In this document: positions 8,870-17,900 of the stretch, piece after piece
Position numbering within the stretch: position 1 is the stretch's first letter
Layout of the letters: the number at the start of each line of letters is the position of its first letter
Assembly (NCBI GenBank): GCA_036557785.1
Contig: DATBGZ010000089.1
Coordinates: 62,001-126,000, forward strand
Reading direction: 5' to 3'
From: DATBGZ01 sp036557785
Lineage (GTDB): Bacteria > Actinomycetota > Actinomycetes > Mycobacteriales > Micromonosporaceae
DNA: 64,000 nucleotides
Notes under the pieces: model-generated
Database searches by the model: none
What the model saw: only the letters and a program-made list of their open reading frames with translations
Told to the model about the DNA's origin: nothing
Position numbers and translations under genes: made by a program

Positions 8870-9017
8870 GCCCTGCACGGTCAGGCGAGCGCATGACGCG
8901 CTGCGGGCCGGCACGGCCAGGCGAAGGTGCGGTGGCACCGCGAGGGATACACCGGATGACCCAGGTCAGGGTCACCTCGCCCGCACCTCCGGGGTTCGCG
9001 TTGCGAATGAAGGAGGT
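8870..9017 (+). ncRNA. translational T-box riboswitch controlling aspS
   Basis: The T-box bulge sequence GGTGGCACCGCG lies at 8931-8942 and matches 12 of 14 positions of the T-box consensus over 8929-8942. It forms a clean antisequestrator: GGTGCGG (8926-8932) pairs with CCGCACC (8981-8987), a 7-nt bulge TGGCACC (8933-8939) remains, and GCGAGG (8940-8945) pairs with CCTCGC (8975-8980), closing over an inner hairpin TGACCC/GGGTCA. The competing sequestrator pairs ACCTCC (8985-8990) with GGAGGT (9012-9017), the aspS Shine-Dalgarno sequence, so the two states are mutually exclusive. The bulge base facing the tRNA discriminator is C, which fits a G73 tRNA such as tRNA-Asp or tRNA-Asn. Stem I is not uniquely resolved; GAC at 8895-8897 is a candidate Asp specifier. 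Confidence 0.85.
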
Positions 9018-9022
9018 CAGCC

Positions 9023-10273
9023 GTGCAACGCACCCTCTCCGCCCACCTGCCCACCGTCGTCGGCGAGACCGTCACGGTCGCGGGCTGGGTTCACCGCCAC
9101 CGACGGCTGAAGTCCGTCGAGTTCCTCATCATCCGCGACCGTACGGGCCTGGCTCAGGTCGTCCTGCCACCGTCGAGTGTGGACGCTGTGGCAGGCCTCA
9201 CCGAGGAGAGCCTCATATCGGTCACCGGTCTCGTCCGCGCCAACGCCGCGGCGCCCGCCGGGGTCGAGGTCGCGGAGGCGACGGTACGGGTGCTCAGTGC
9301 CGCGGGACCGCCACCCTTCGACCTCTACCGGCCGACGCTGCGGGCCGGCCTGCCGACGCTGCTCGACCACGCCCCCGTGGCGCTGCGCCATCCCGCTCGT
9401 CAGGCAGTGTTCCGGGCCGCCGCCGCGGCGGTGCGGGGGTTCAGGTCCACACTGGACGCGCTGGGCTTCACGGAGGTGCAGACGCCGAAGATCATCGCGT
9501 CGGCGAGCGAGTCGGGGGCGAACGTGTTCCGGCTGGACTACTTCGGCCGGCCGGCGTACCTGGCCCAGTCGCCGCAGTTCTTCAAGCAGGCGATGGTTGG
9601 TGTCTTCGAGCGGGTCTACGAGGTCGGGCCGGTGTTCCGCGCCGAGCCCCACGACACGGTCCGCCACCTGGCCCAGTACACATCGCTGGATGTCGAGATG
9701 GGGTTCATCACGGACCATCGCGACGTCATGGCCCTGGTGCGCTCGGTGCTCGCCGGCATGCTCGAGTCCGTTGGGTCCTTTGTGGAGGTACGGCTGCCGG
9801 AGGAGATTCCCGTGGTGCATTTCGTCGATGCCCTCCGGATGGCTGGCGGGGCGCCAGACGAGCCCGACCTCGCGCCAGCGCACGAGCGGTGGCTCGGTGA
9901 CTGGGCATTGCGGGAGCATGGGTCAGACTTCCTCTTCGTGGCGGGTTACCCGATGGCGAAGCGGCCGTTCTACACCCATCCCGATCCGGCGCGACCCGGC
10001 TACACCAACGGTTTCGATCTGCTGTTCCGCGGCATGGAGCTGATTACCGGCGGGCAGCGGTTGCACCGGTACGACGACTACGTGTCGGCGTTGGCCGCCC
10101 GAGGCGAGTCGACCGAGCCGTACGCGTCGTACCTGTCGGTCTTCCGCCACGGCATGCCGCCGCACGGCGGGTTCGCGATCGGGCTGGAGCGTTTCCTCAT
10201 GCGCCTGACCGGCGCCGCGAACATCCGCGAGGTCACGCTCTTCCCCCGGGACCTCACCCGTCTGACCCCATGA
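9023..10273 (+). CDS. aspS: aspartyl-tRNA synthetase, archaeal/eukaryotic type, probably non-discriminating
   Basis: The 416-residue class II synthetase has an N-terminal OB-fold (TVAGWVHRHRR near residue 20, IIRDRTGLAQVVL) and a catalytic domain with class II motifs: LGFTEVQTPKII (motif 1), FRAEPHDTVRHLAQYTSLDVEMGF (motif 2) and GFAIGLERFLMRL (motif 3). It lacks the bacterial GAD insertion and the length of about 590 residues, so it is the archaeal type. His24 and Pro78 align, by my alignment to Thermococcus AspRS, with the residues reported to mark non-discriminating enzymes that also charge tRNA-Asn. Such enzymes work with the GatCAB amidotransferase to make Asn-tRNA. AGGAGG at 9011-9016 precedes GTG 9023 by 6 nt and is the target of the T-box. 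Confidence 0.95.
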   Translation: MQRTLSAHLPTVVGETVTVAGWVHRHRRLKSVEFLIIRDRTGLAQVVLPPSSVDAVAGLTEESLISVTGLVRANAAAPAGVEVAEATVRVLSAAGPPPFDLYRPTLRAGLPTLLDHAPVALRHPARQAVFRAAAAAVRGFRSTLDALGFTEVQTPKIIASASESGANVFRLDYFGRPAYLAQSPQFFKQAMVGVFERVYEVGPVFRAEPHDTVRHLAQYTSLDVEMGFITDHRDVMALVRSVLAGMLESVGSFVEVRLPEEIPVVHFVDALRMAGGAPDEPDLAPAHERWLGDWALREHGSDFLFVAGYPMAKRPFYTHPDPARPGYTNGFDLLFRGMELITGGQRLHRYDDYVSALAARGESTEPYASYLSVFRHGMPPHGGFAIGLERFLMRLTGAANIREVTLFPRDLTRLTP

Positions 10274-10309
10274 CCGCGGCTGGGGACGACCCGTCGCCGA
10301 GCGGCCCCG

Positions 10310-10331
10310 CCCCTCGGTCTTGGCCGAGGGG
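10310..10331 (+). terminator. hairpin after aspS
   Basis: CCCCTCGG (10310-10317) pairs with CCGAGGGG (10324-10331) around a 6-nt loop, 37 bp after the aspS stop. There is no U-tract, as is common for actinobacterial hairpin terminators. It could serve both aspS and the convergent truncated gene. Confidence 0.5.
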
Positions 10332-10382
10332 ACGGCAGCGGGATACGTCAGTGCCGTGAGATCCATACCCGCTTAGCTCTTA

Positions 10383-10865
10383 TTAGGCTTGGAGCCGTTC
10401 GACGTCGTGCGAGCCGGCGGATGCGGCCTCACCGTAGGCCTCGTTCTGCACGGTCACGGCGTCGAGCAGGTCCCCGGCGTCGTGGATCGCCGAGGCCACG
10501 ATGCCCTCCGGCACCGGACGTTCGATCCCAGACCCGGGCGAGCAGGCCAGCATCGCCAGCCGTTGGTCGACGGTGAAGCCGGCTGCGATGAGGGCGGCTT
10601 CGGCCCGGGGGGCCACACCGGTCACGCACTCCAGGCGCGGGGTTCGGTGGTGGCGTTCGAATACCGACACCAGCTCGGCAATCTCGGCCTGGGTGGGCGT
10701 CGCGCCGGCCAGCGGGATCGCGTAGTTGTGCCCGAGGCTGGCGGTATGGGGGTTCAGGCCCACGAGAAACGGGCCGACCCGCAGGTGGTCGGGCCGACGG
10801 GTGATGTCGGCGCGCATGTAGCCGGCGACGAGCGCAGGCACGGCAGGATCGATTGACACAAACAT
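10383..10865 (-). pseudogene. GNAT-type acetyltransferase, C-terminally truncated
   Basis: About 160 residues remain: MFVSIDPAVPALVAGYM, then a segment with VGPFLVGLNPHTASLGHNYAIPLAG and ECVTGVAPRAEAALIAAGFTVDQRLAML, ending VQNEAYGEAASAGSHDVERLQA followed by two consecutive TAA codons. This resembles the N-terminal half of larger actinobacterial GNAT proteins; the acetyl-CoA binding half is missing, and I found no continuation in the other frames downstream. The last 25 bp around the stop codons (10360-10388) are noticeably AT-richer than the rest, which suggests a breakpoint. ATG 10865 and an in-frame GTG 10877 are both possible starts. Probably a decayed gene. Confidence 0.55.
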
Positions 10866-10877
10866 CTGGATAAGCAC

Positions 10878-11149
10878 CTTCGGTCCGAGTGGCTACTCGA
10901 CTCCGCGAGCCGAGGATGAGTGAGTGCCAGGCCATCGGCCCCGCTCAGGTGCGGGGTCCGCTCGGGTCGAGCGTGCCGACAGCCGCGGCGGCGGCATGCC
11001 CGTCCACGGGGCCTCATCCTCTTCCGGCTTGGTGGAACTCCCGGTGCTGGAGACTTGCCGGGCCAGCATGCCTGATCCAGCCGTCATCCACAAGTGATCT
11101 TCAAAGCGGCTACTGACTGTCGGCATCGCCCTTTCAGGAGCGGGCCGGA
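10878..11149. other. gene-free stretch upstream of the truncated GNAT gene
   Basis: Short frames exist on both strands, including a 77-codon minus-strand frame (10893-11126), but none has a ribosome-binding site, a recognisable domain or clear third-position GC bias. I see no repeat or mobile-element end. It probably holds the former promoter of the truncated gene. Confidence 0.5.
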
Positions 11150-11183
11150 TCCCGCCCCGGACACCCGCGTGCCCGGGGCGGGA
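11150..11183 (-). terminator. hairpin after the LPXTG protein gene
   Basis: An 11-bp perfect inverted repeat, TCCCGCCCCGG at 11150-11160 and its complement at 11173-11183, with a 12-nt loop, starts 11 nt after the stop codon of the minus-strand LPXTG gene. No U-tract follows. Confidence 0.6.
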
Positions 11184-11194
11184 GCAAGGAAGGG

Positions 11195-12001
11195 CTAGGA
11201 GGTGGCGCGCCGCCGGCGGACGGCCACGATGGCGAGTGCGCCGATGACGACGAACGCGAACGCCACGCCCGCGATGGCGGTGACGGGGCTGCCGGTCTTC
11301 GGCAGCGTCCCGCCCGTGCCCGAGGTGGTCGGCGCCGGCGTTGTCCCCGTTGCGGTGGGCCGCGGCTGGGCGCAGAACGCGATGGACGTGACCACCTTCG
11401 TCGCGCCGTCGGTGGACTCCGACCGCAGGTTCGTGAACGTGACCGTGCCCTCGGTGTCGTTGCTGGCGTCGTAGGTCAGCCCGAAGGTGTGCACGGTGGT
11501 GTCGGCGGCGAAGTCCAACTCGATCGTGCCGGGCGTGGACCCGGGCGCGGCGACGAACCCGAGCGTCGGCGCGACGTTGAGCGTGTCCGCGTCCACTTCG
11601 GAGTAGGCGAACATCCGCACCGCACCGGCGGCGGCATCGGCGACGTCGTCGAGGGTGTAGTCGACCAGGAGCTTGTCACCGGCCGAGACCGCGAGGTTCA
11701 GGTCGCCGTTCTCGTAGCTGGTGCCCACGTCGCCGTCGGCGGAGGGCCCGTAGATCGCGTCCTGGTCGGCGTTGACGTCCGGCTTGACGAGCGTCACCGT
11801 GTCACAGGTCGCGGTGGAGCCGCTGGCATCGCTGGCCTGCACGTCCGGGTAGGCGCCGGTCCAGTCGCGCGCCCGCCAGGCTCCGGTGGCGTAGTGCGGA
11901 TCGGGTTCGGTCGCGTTGGCAGGCGACGCGACAAACGCCACCAGGCCGGCCAGTCCGAGTGCGGCCACGACGATCGCCGCAATGGTCCTTGTCCTGCTCA
12001 C
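11195..12001 (-). CDS. secreted cell-wall-anchored protein with LPXTG sorting signal
   Basis: The 268-residue product has a Sec signal peptide (MSRTRTIAAIVVAALGLAGLVAF... with AxA-type cleavage near residue 30) and a C-terminal sorting signal: LPKTG near residue 236, a hydrophobic helix and a VRRRRATS basic tail. A sortase would cut after Thr and join the protein to peptidoglycan. The body is rich in Asp, Thr and Val and looks beta-stranded, with a Pro/Thr linker before LPKTG. I recognise no enzyme motif, so a surface or adhesion role is only inference. No sortase gene lies in the window. Its start lies 228 bp from the divergent acylase gene. Confidence 0.88.
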   Translation of the reverse strand: MSRTRTIAAIVVAALGLAGLVAFVASPANATEPDPHYATGAWRARDWTGAYPDVQASDASGSTATCDTVTLVKPDVNADQDAIYGPSADGDVGTSYENGDLNLAVSAGDKLLVDYTLDDVADAAAGAVRMFAYSEVDADTLNVAPTLGFVAAPGSTPGTIELDFAADTTVHTFGLTYDASNDTEGTVTFTNLRSESTDGATKVVTSIAFCAQPRPTATGTTPAPTTSGTGGTLPKTGSPVTAIAGVAFAFVVIGALAIVAVRRRRATS

Positions 12002-12215
12002 TGCGTAGTTCCTTCCGGGTGGGATGGACAGGTTGGTATGCGGCCCGGCCAGTCTCTCGCGCTACTCGTGGGTAGCGGGGCGTGACATGGGTCGGGAATC
12101 CGGCAACGGCGCGTGGGTCAGGGCGGTGGTCGGCAGCGGATCCGCCCCGACCCGCGGCGGTATCGGGGCGCTCGCGCTGTCCACACCCGCGATCGCGCCA
12201 TTCGGTTGGCCCATC

Positions 12216-12221
12216 TAGGCT
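12216..12221 (+). promoter_or_regulatory. probable -10 hexamer of the penicillin acylase-family gene
   Basis: TAGGCT lies 8 nt before ATG 12230 with no Shine-Dalgarno sequence, the same hexamer as at lipA, lipB and the ClpP-like gene. A leaderless transcript is the inference. Confidence 0.45.
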
Positions 12222-12229
12222 CACCGACC

Positions 12230-14917
12230 ATGACCGACCCCTCGCCGGCCGACACCGCCGTCGTGCCCTCCGCGCAACCCGCACCGAAGGCGGTCAAGCC
12301 CACCGTGTGGGGCCGGCCGAAACGCCGGTGGCTGCGCCGGACCCTGGTCGGGATCGTCAGCGCGCTGCTCGTGATCGTCGCCGTCGCCACCGGCCTGATC
12401 GTCTGGTCGGTACGCCGGGCCTTCCCCCACGTCGATGGCGAGCTGTCCCTGCCCGGACTCTCCGCGCCGGTCACCGTCTACCGCGACGAGCACGACATCC
12501 CGCAGGTCTACGCGAGCACGCCCGAGGACCTGTTCCGGGCCGAGGGCTACGTACACGCCCAGGACCGGTTCTGGGAGATGGACTTCCGTCGCCACGTCAC
12601 GGCCGGTCGGCTCTCGGAGATGTTCGGCGCCAGCCAGGTGGCCACCGACGCGTTCATCCGCACCCTGGGCTGGCGGAACACGGCCGAGCAGGAGTACTCG
12701 CTGCTGTCGGCCGACTCGAAGCAGTACCTGCTGGCCTACGCCGATGGTGTCAACTCCTGGATCAAGCAGAACGGCGGCGCCTCCTCGAACGGGTCGAAGA
12801 GCCTGGAGTACACGGTGCTGGGCCTGCTCAACAGCGGCTACACGGTCGAGCCATGGACGCCGGTGGACTCGCTGGCGTGGTTGAAGGCGATGGCCTGGGA
12901 CCTGCGCGGGAACATGACCGAGGAGATCGACCGGGCGAGCCTGCTCGCCAGCGGGTTGACCCGGGACCAGGTCGACCAGCTCTACCCGCCGTACCCTTAC
13001 GACCGCAACACGCCGATCGTCCCCGACAGCGCACTGACGACCCTGCCCAGCTCCGCGCCGGCCGACGCCCAGGCGATCGTGGCGGCGGGCCCGGCCCTGG
13101 CCGGGATCGCCGATGCCGTCGACTCGCTGCCCGCGCTGTTGGGGGACAACGGTCCCGGCATCGGGTCCAACTCGTGGGCGGTCTCCGGCCGATACACCGC
13201 GAGCGGAAAGCCGCTGTTGGAGAACGACCCGCATCTGGCTCCATCGATGCCCGGAATCTGGTACCAGATCGGACTGCACTGCACATGTGAGTACAACGTG
13301 GAGGGTTTCAGCTTCTCCGGCGTACCAGGCGTGATCATCGGCCACAACGACCGCGTCGCGTGGGGCTTCACCAACCTCGGCCCGGACGTGACCGACCTCT
13401 ACCTCGAAAAACTCGATGGGGATAAGGCCTTCAATGGCTCGGACTGGGTGCCGCTGGCGACCCGGCAGGAGACCATCAAGGTCGCGGGCGGGGATCCGGT
13501 CACGATCACGGTGCGCTCGACCAACCACGGCCCGCTCTTGTCGGACCGGTCCCAGGAGCTGCTCACGATCGCGGCGCGGCCGCCGGTCGACCCGACCGGC
13601 GCCCCGATCGCCGCGGCATCGCCGGCGCCCACCCCGTCGCTGGACGCCGACGCCCCGGGCGTGCCCGACGCCGCGGCGCAGTCACCGTACGGTGTGGCGT
13701 TGCAGTGGACGGCGTTGGAGCCCAACACCACGTTCGACGCGATCTTCACGCTGGACCGTGCGCAGAACTGGCAGGAGTTCCGATCGGCGGCGGCGCTGTT
13801 CGACGTGCCGGCGCAGAACCTCGTCTATGCCGACGTCGAGGGCAACATCGGCTACCAGTCGCCGGGGCGCATCCCCATCCGCAGCAAGGGCGATGGCACC
13901 TGGCCCGTGCCCGGTTGGGACCCGAGCTACCGGTGGCAGGGGTACATCCCCTTCGACCAGTTGCCGTCCGTGCTCAACCCGGCCGAGGGCTTCGTGGTCA
14001 CCGCCAACCAGGCCGTGGTCGGCCCGAGCTACCCCTACCTGCTCACCGAGGACTGGGACTACGGGTTCCGCAGCCAGCGCATCCGGGACATGCTGGCCGA
14101 GCGCATCGCGGCCGGACCCATCGACGCCGAAGTGATCCGGCAGATGCAGTTCGACAACCGCAACGACTTCGCGCCGACGCTGATCTCGAAGCTGCGCGAC
14201 CTGCGCGCCGACCCGGCCCTGGCCGCCATCCCGGCCAACGTGCTCGACGTGCTGTTCACCTGGGACTTCCAGCAGGGCGAGGACTCCGCCGCGGCCGCCT
14301 TCTACAACGTCTTCTACCGCAACCTGCTCAGCCGTACCTTCGACGAGCTTCCCACAGACCGCGCCGCGGACGCGGGCAGCCGGTGGTGGATCGTCATCGG
14401 CAACCTGCTCACGCAGCCCGACTCGCCCTGGTGGGACGACACCCGTACGCCGGAGCGGGAGAACATGGCGACCACGATCGGCCAGGCCATGACCGACGCG
14501 CTCGCCCAGATCCAGTCGCTGCAGGGCAAGGATCCGGCGAAGTGGCGCTGGGGCGACCTGCACACGCTGACGTTGACCAATGCGACCTTCGGTACCTCCG
14601 GCATCGCGCCGATCGAGTGGCTGTTCAACCGCGGCCCGTACGGCACGTCCGGCGGCGACAGCATCGTCAACGCGACGAGCTGGACTCCGGCGGACGGGTA
14701 CGGCGTCGACTGGGTGCCGTCCATGCGCATGATCGTGGATCTGTCCGATCTGGACGAATCGCGCTGGGTGCAGTTGACGGGCAACTCGGGACACGCGTTC
14801 AGCCCCAACTACGACGACCAGTTCCCGTTCTGGCGGATCGGGGCGAACCTGCCCATGCGTTGGGACCGGGCGAGCATCGAGGCCGCCGCGACGCACACAC
14901 TGACCCTGCGCCCATAG
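12230..14917 (+). CDS. penicillin acylase family (Ntn-hydrolase) amidase, membrane-anchored
   Basis: The 895-residue precursor begins with a cytoplasmic Pro-rich segment and one hydrophobic helix at about residues 40-62 after an RRWLRR cluster, so it is exported and anchored. PVTVYRDEHDIPQVYA near residue 80 opens the alpha subunit. GIGSNSWAVSG near residue 310 contains the Ser that becomes the N-terminal nucleophile of the beta subunit after self-cleavage, followed by LLENDPHL. The family cleaves amides such as beta-lactams, N-acyl-homoserine lactones or acyl amino acids. Which one cannot be read from the sequence. The start at 12230 is preferred over one 39 codons upstream because of the TAGGCT promoter-like site. 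Confidence 0.92.
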   Translation: MTDPSPADTAVVPSAQPAPKAVKPTVWGRPKRRWLRRTLVGIVSALLVIVAVATGLIVWSVRRAFPHVDGELSLPGLSAPVTVYRDEHDIPQVYASTPEDLFRAEGYVHAQDRFWEMDFRRHVTAGRLSEMFGASQVATDAFIRTLGWRNTAEQEYSLLSADSKQYLLAYADGVNSWIKQNGGASSNGSKSLEYTVLGLLNSGYTVEPWTPVDSLAWLKAMAWDLRGNMTEEIDRASLLASGLTRDQVDQLYPPYPYDRNTPIVPDSALTTLPSSAPADAQAIVAAGPALAGIADAVDSLPALLGDNGPGIGSNSWAVSGRYTASGKPLLENDPHLAPSMPGIWYQIGLHCTCEYNVEGFSFSGVPGVIIGHNDRVAWGFTNLGPDVTDLYLEKLDGDKAFNGSDWVPLATRQETIKVAGGDPVTITVRSTNHGPLLSDRSQELLTIAARPPVDPTGAPIAAASPAPTPSLDADAPGVPDAAAQSPYGVALQWTALEPNTTFDAIFTLDRAQNWQEFRSAAALFDVPAQNLVYADVEGNIGYQSPGRIPIRSKGDGTWPVPGWDPSYRWQGYIPFDQLPSVLNPAEGFVVTANQAVVGPSYPYLLTEDWDYGFRSQRIRDMLAERIAAGPIDAEVIRQMQFDNRNDFAPTLISKLRDLRADPALAAIPANVLDVLFTWDFQQGEDSAAAAFYNVFYRNLLSRTFDELPTDRAADAGSRWWIVIGNLLTQPDSPWWDDTRTPERENMATTIGQAMTDALAQIQSLQGKDPAKWRWGDLHTLTLTNATFGTSGIAPIEWLFNRGPYGTSGGDSIVNATSWTPADGYGVDWVPSMRMIVDLSDLDESRWVQLTGNSGHAFSPNYDDQFPFWRIGANLPMRWDRASIEAAATHTLTLRP

Positions 14918-14929
14918 GGCGCGCAGGAA

Positions 14930-17900
14930 TCAGGGGGCGTCGAGGAAGACGCGCTGGGCGGCGACCCGGGCGCGGCGGGCGGTGCGCAGGTACTCGTCGA
15001 GGAACTCCCCCGGCGCCACGGATGGGGGGCGACCCAGGGCCCGGGCCACCCCCGCGAGCTCAACGCCCTGCCGGGGAAGTTGGTCGCTGGCCCGGCCCCG
15101 GACGAGCATCAGGGCGTTGCGGACCTGGGAGGCCATGACCCATCCCCGAGCCAGGAACGTCGCGTCCAGCGGTGAGACCAGGCCGGCGTCGCGCGCCGCG
15201 GCGAGCGCGTCGAGGGTACGGGTGGTCCGCAGGCCCGCCACCTGGTACCCGTGGCGCAGTTGCACCAACTGCACGGCCCACTCCACGTCGGCCAGCCCGC
15301 CCCGGCCCAGCTTCGCGTGGGTCGCGGGATCGGCGCCGCGGGGCAGGCGTTCGGCATCGACGCGGGCCTTGATGCGCCGGATCTCCGTCACCTGGTCGGC
15401 AGCAGGCCCGCCGGCCGGGTAGCGCACGGCGTCCACCACGGCCAGGAACCGGTCGGCCAGCACGGGGTCGCCGGCGAGGTACCGCGCCCGCAGCAGCGCC
15501 TGGGCCTCCCAGATGCGTGAGCGGCCCGCGTAGTACCGCTCGTACCCGGCCAGGCTCATCACGAGCGGGCCCTGGCGCCCTTCCGGCCGCAGGTCGACGT
15601 CGACCCCGAGCGCCGGTTCGGGGGCAGGCGTGGCGAGCAGTCGGCGCAGTTCCTCCGCGACACCCTGGGCCAGCGCGGCCGAGTCCGACTCGGACCGGTC
15701 CGGCATCGGTTCGTAGACGAAGAGCACGTCCGCGTCCGAGGAGTAGCTCACCTCGGTGCCGCCGAGACGACCCATGGCGATCACGGCGAAGGGCAGGTCG
15801 TACGCGCGCGAGCGCCCGACGGAGGCTCGCAGCGCCGCGCCGAGGGTGGCGTCGGTGACATCGGAGAGCGCCTGTCCCACCGCGACGACGTTGGCCGCCG
15901 CGATCTCGGGCCATGCGGTCGTGTCGGTGCAGACGAGGCCCAGCAGGTCGGCACAGGCGATGCGGAACAGCTCCCGGCGCCGCAGGGCCCGCACGGTGAG
16001 CACGGCGACCCCGGCACCACCGCGCCAGCCGCGCTCGCCGACGTAGCCGTGCCGGTCCACCGCGGCCGTCATGGTGTCCACAAGGGACTCCTGCGGGCGC
16101 GGCACCAGCTCGGCGTCATCGGCGAGCAGGCGCAGCGCTTCCGGGTCGCGAACCAGCAGATCCGTGACGTAGCGGGACAGCCCGAGCAGCCGTGCCAGCC
16201 GCATCGTCACGGCGCCCTCGTCGCGCAGCAGGCGCAGGAACCACGGCGTGCCCCGAAGCACGTCGGAGACCTGGCGGTACCCGAGCAGCCCGCGGTCCGG
16301 CTCGGGCGCGTCGGCGAGCTCGTCGAGCAGCACCGGCAGGAGCGTGTGCTGGATCGCGGCATAGCGGGAGACGCCCGCCGTGAGGGCCTCGAGGTGGCGC
16401 AGGGCACCCGCCGGGTCGGTGAAGCCGAGGATCTCCAGCCGGCTCCCCGCGGCCTGCGGGGTCAGTCGCAGGCCCGCGCTCGGCACCCGCGCGACAGCCT
16501 CGACGAGTGGGCGGTAGACGAGCTTGGTGTGCAGCCGCCGCACCTCGTGGGCATGGGTGAGCCACTCGGCCTGGAACGCCTCGACCGCGTCGCGGCGCGG
16601 ATCGCCACGAAACCCGAGTGCCTGCGCCAACCACCGCAACGCGGTGGCACCCTCGCTGGTGCGTCCATCCGGGACGGTGTGGGTGCGACGCAGTCGCTGC
16701 AACTGCAGCCTGTGCTCCACGGCCCGCAGGAACCGGTACGCCTGGCCGAGCGCGACCCCGTCCTCACGACCGACGTACCCGCGCGAGGTCAGCGCCGACA
16801 ACGCGTCCAATGTGGAACCCGAGCGCAGGTTCTCGTCGCCGCGGCCATGGACGAGTTGCAGCAGTTGCACGGCGAACTCGATGTCGCGCAGGCCTCCGGG
16901 CCCGAGCTTGATCTCGCGCTCGCGCTCCTCCGGCCGGACGCTGTCGACGATGCGCCGGCGCATCGCCCGCACGTCCTCAACCGCCTCGGGTCGCTCCGCC
17001 GCTTGCCAGATCAGCGGCGTGACCATGGCGAGCCACCGCGCGCCGAGGGCCAGGTCGCCTGCGGCGGGCCGGGCCTTGAGCAGTGCCTGGAACTCCCAGG
17101 TGCGGGCCCACCGGCGGTAGTAGGCCTCGTGGGCCGCGAACGTCCGGACGAGCGGGCCCTGGCTGCCCTCAGGGCGCAGGTTGGCGTCGACCTGCCATGC
17201 GGCCTGGCCACAGATCGCCATGAGCCGGGCCGCGACCGCCTGCGCGTCCTGGAGGTCCGCGTCGGACCCGCAGACGAAGATGACATCGACATCACTGACG
17301 TAGTTCAGCTCCCGCCCGCCGCACTTGCCCATCGCGATCACCGCGAGCCGGGGCGAGGCGCCGCACTCGGCCTGAGCCAGCCGCAGAGCACCGGCGAGCG
17401 TCGCGTCCGCGAGCATCGACAGGTTGCGCATCGCGGTCTCCACGTCGATGACCGCGGTCAGGTCCGCCGCCGCGATGCGCAGCAGGGCGGTCCGATGCGC
17501 AACGCGCAGGGTCGACGGCGAGTCCACGGCAGGGGCATCGAACGCGATGGTGGGCCCGAACGCCAGGTCGCGCACCGCCGTCCATCGCAGCGGATCGGCC
17601 GCGAGGTCGTCGCCCAGCGCGACGGACGCGCCGAGCACCGCGGCCAGCGCGGAGCGTACAGCCTGCCCCGCAAGCATCGCCGCCAGCGGAGCGTCCGCAG
17701 TGGACAATCGGGCCCGCTCCTCGACGCGATGCAGTTGTCGCAGGGCCAGGTCCGGGTCGGCCGCCTCCCCCAGCGCGACGATGACGTCACCGGCCTCGGG
17801 GCTCAGCGGCACGTGCTCGGCCTCGTCCCACAGGCCCAGCCCGACCGGCCCCGGCCCGAGCAGCCGGGCGGCCGCGACCGCGTCGGTGAACCCGTACCTC

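Noticed and set aside
10893..11126. Small minus-strand gene of 77 codons
   Set aside because: No Shine-Dalgarno sequence, no recognisable domain and mixed composition.
12113..12229. Longer N-terminus for the penicillin acylase-family protein
   Set aside because: The extra 39 residues lack a ribosome-binding site and would include the TAGGCT promoter-like hexamer.
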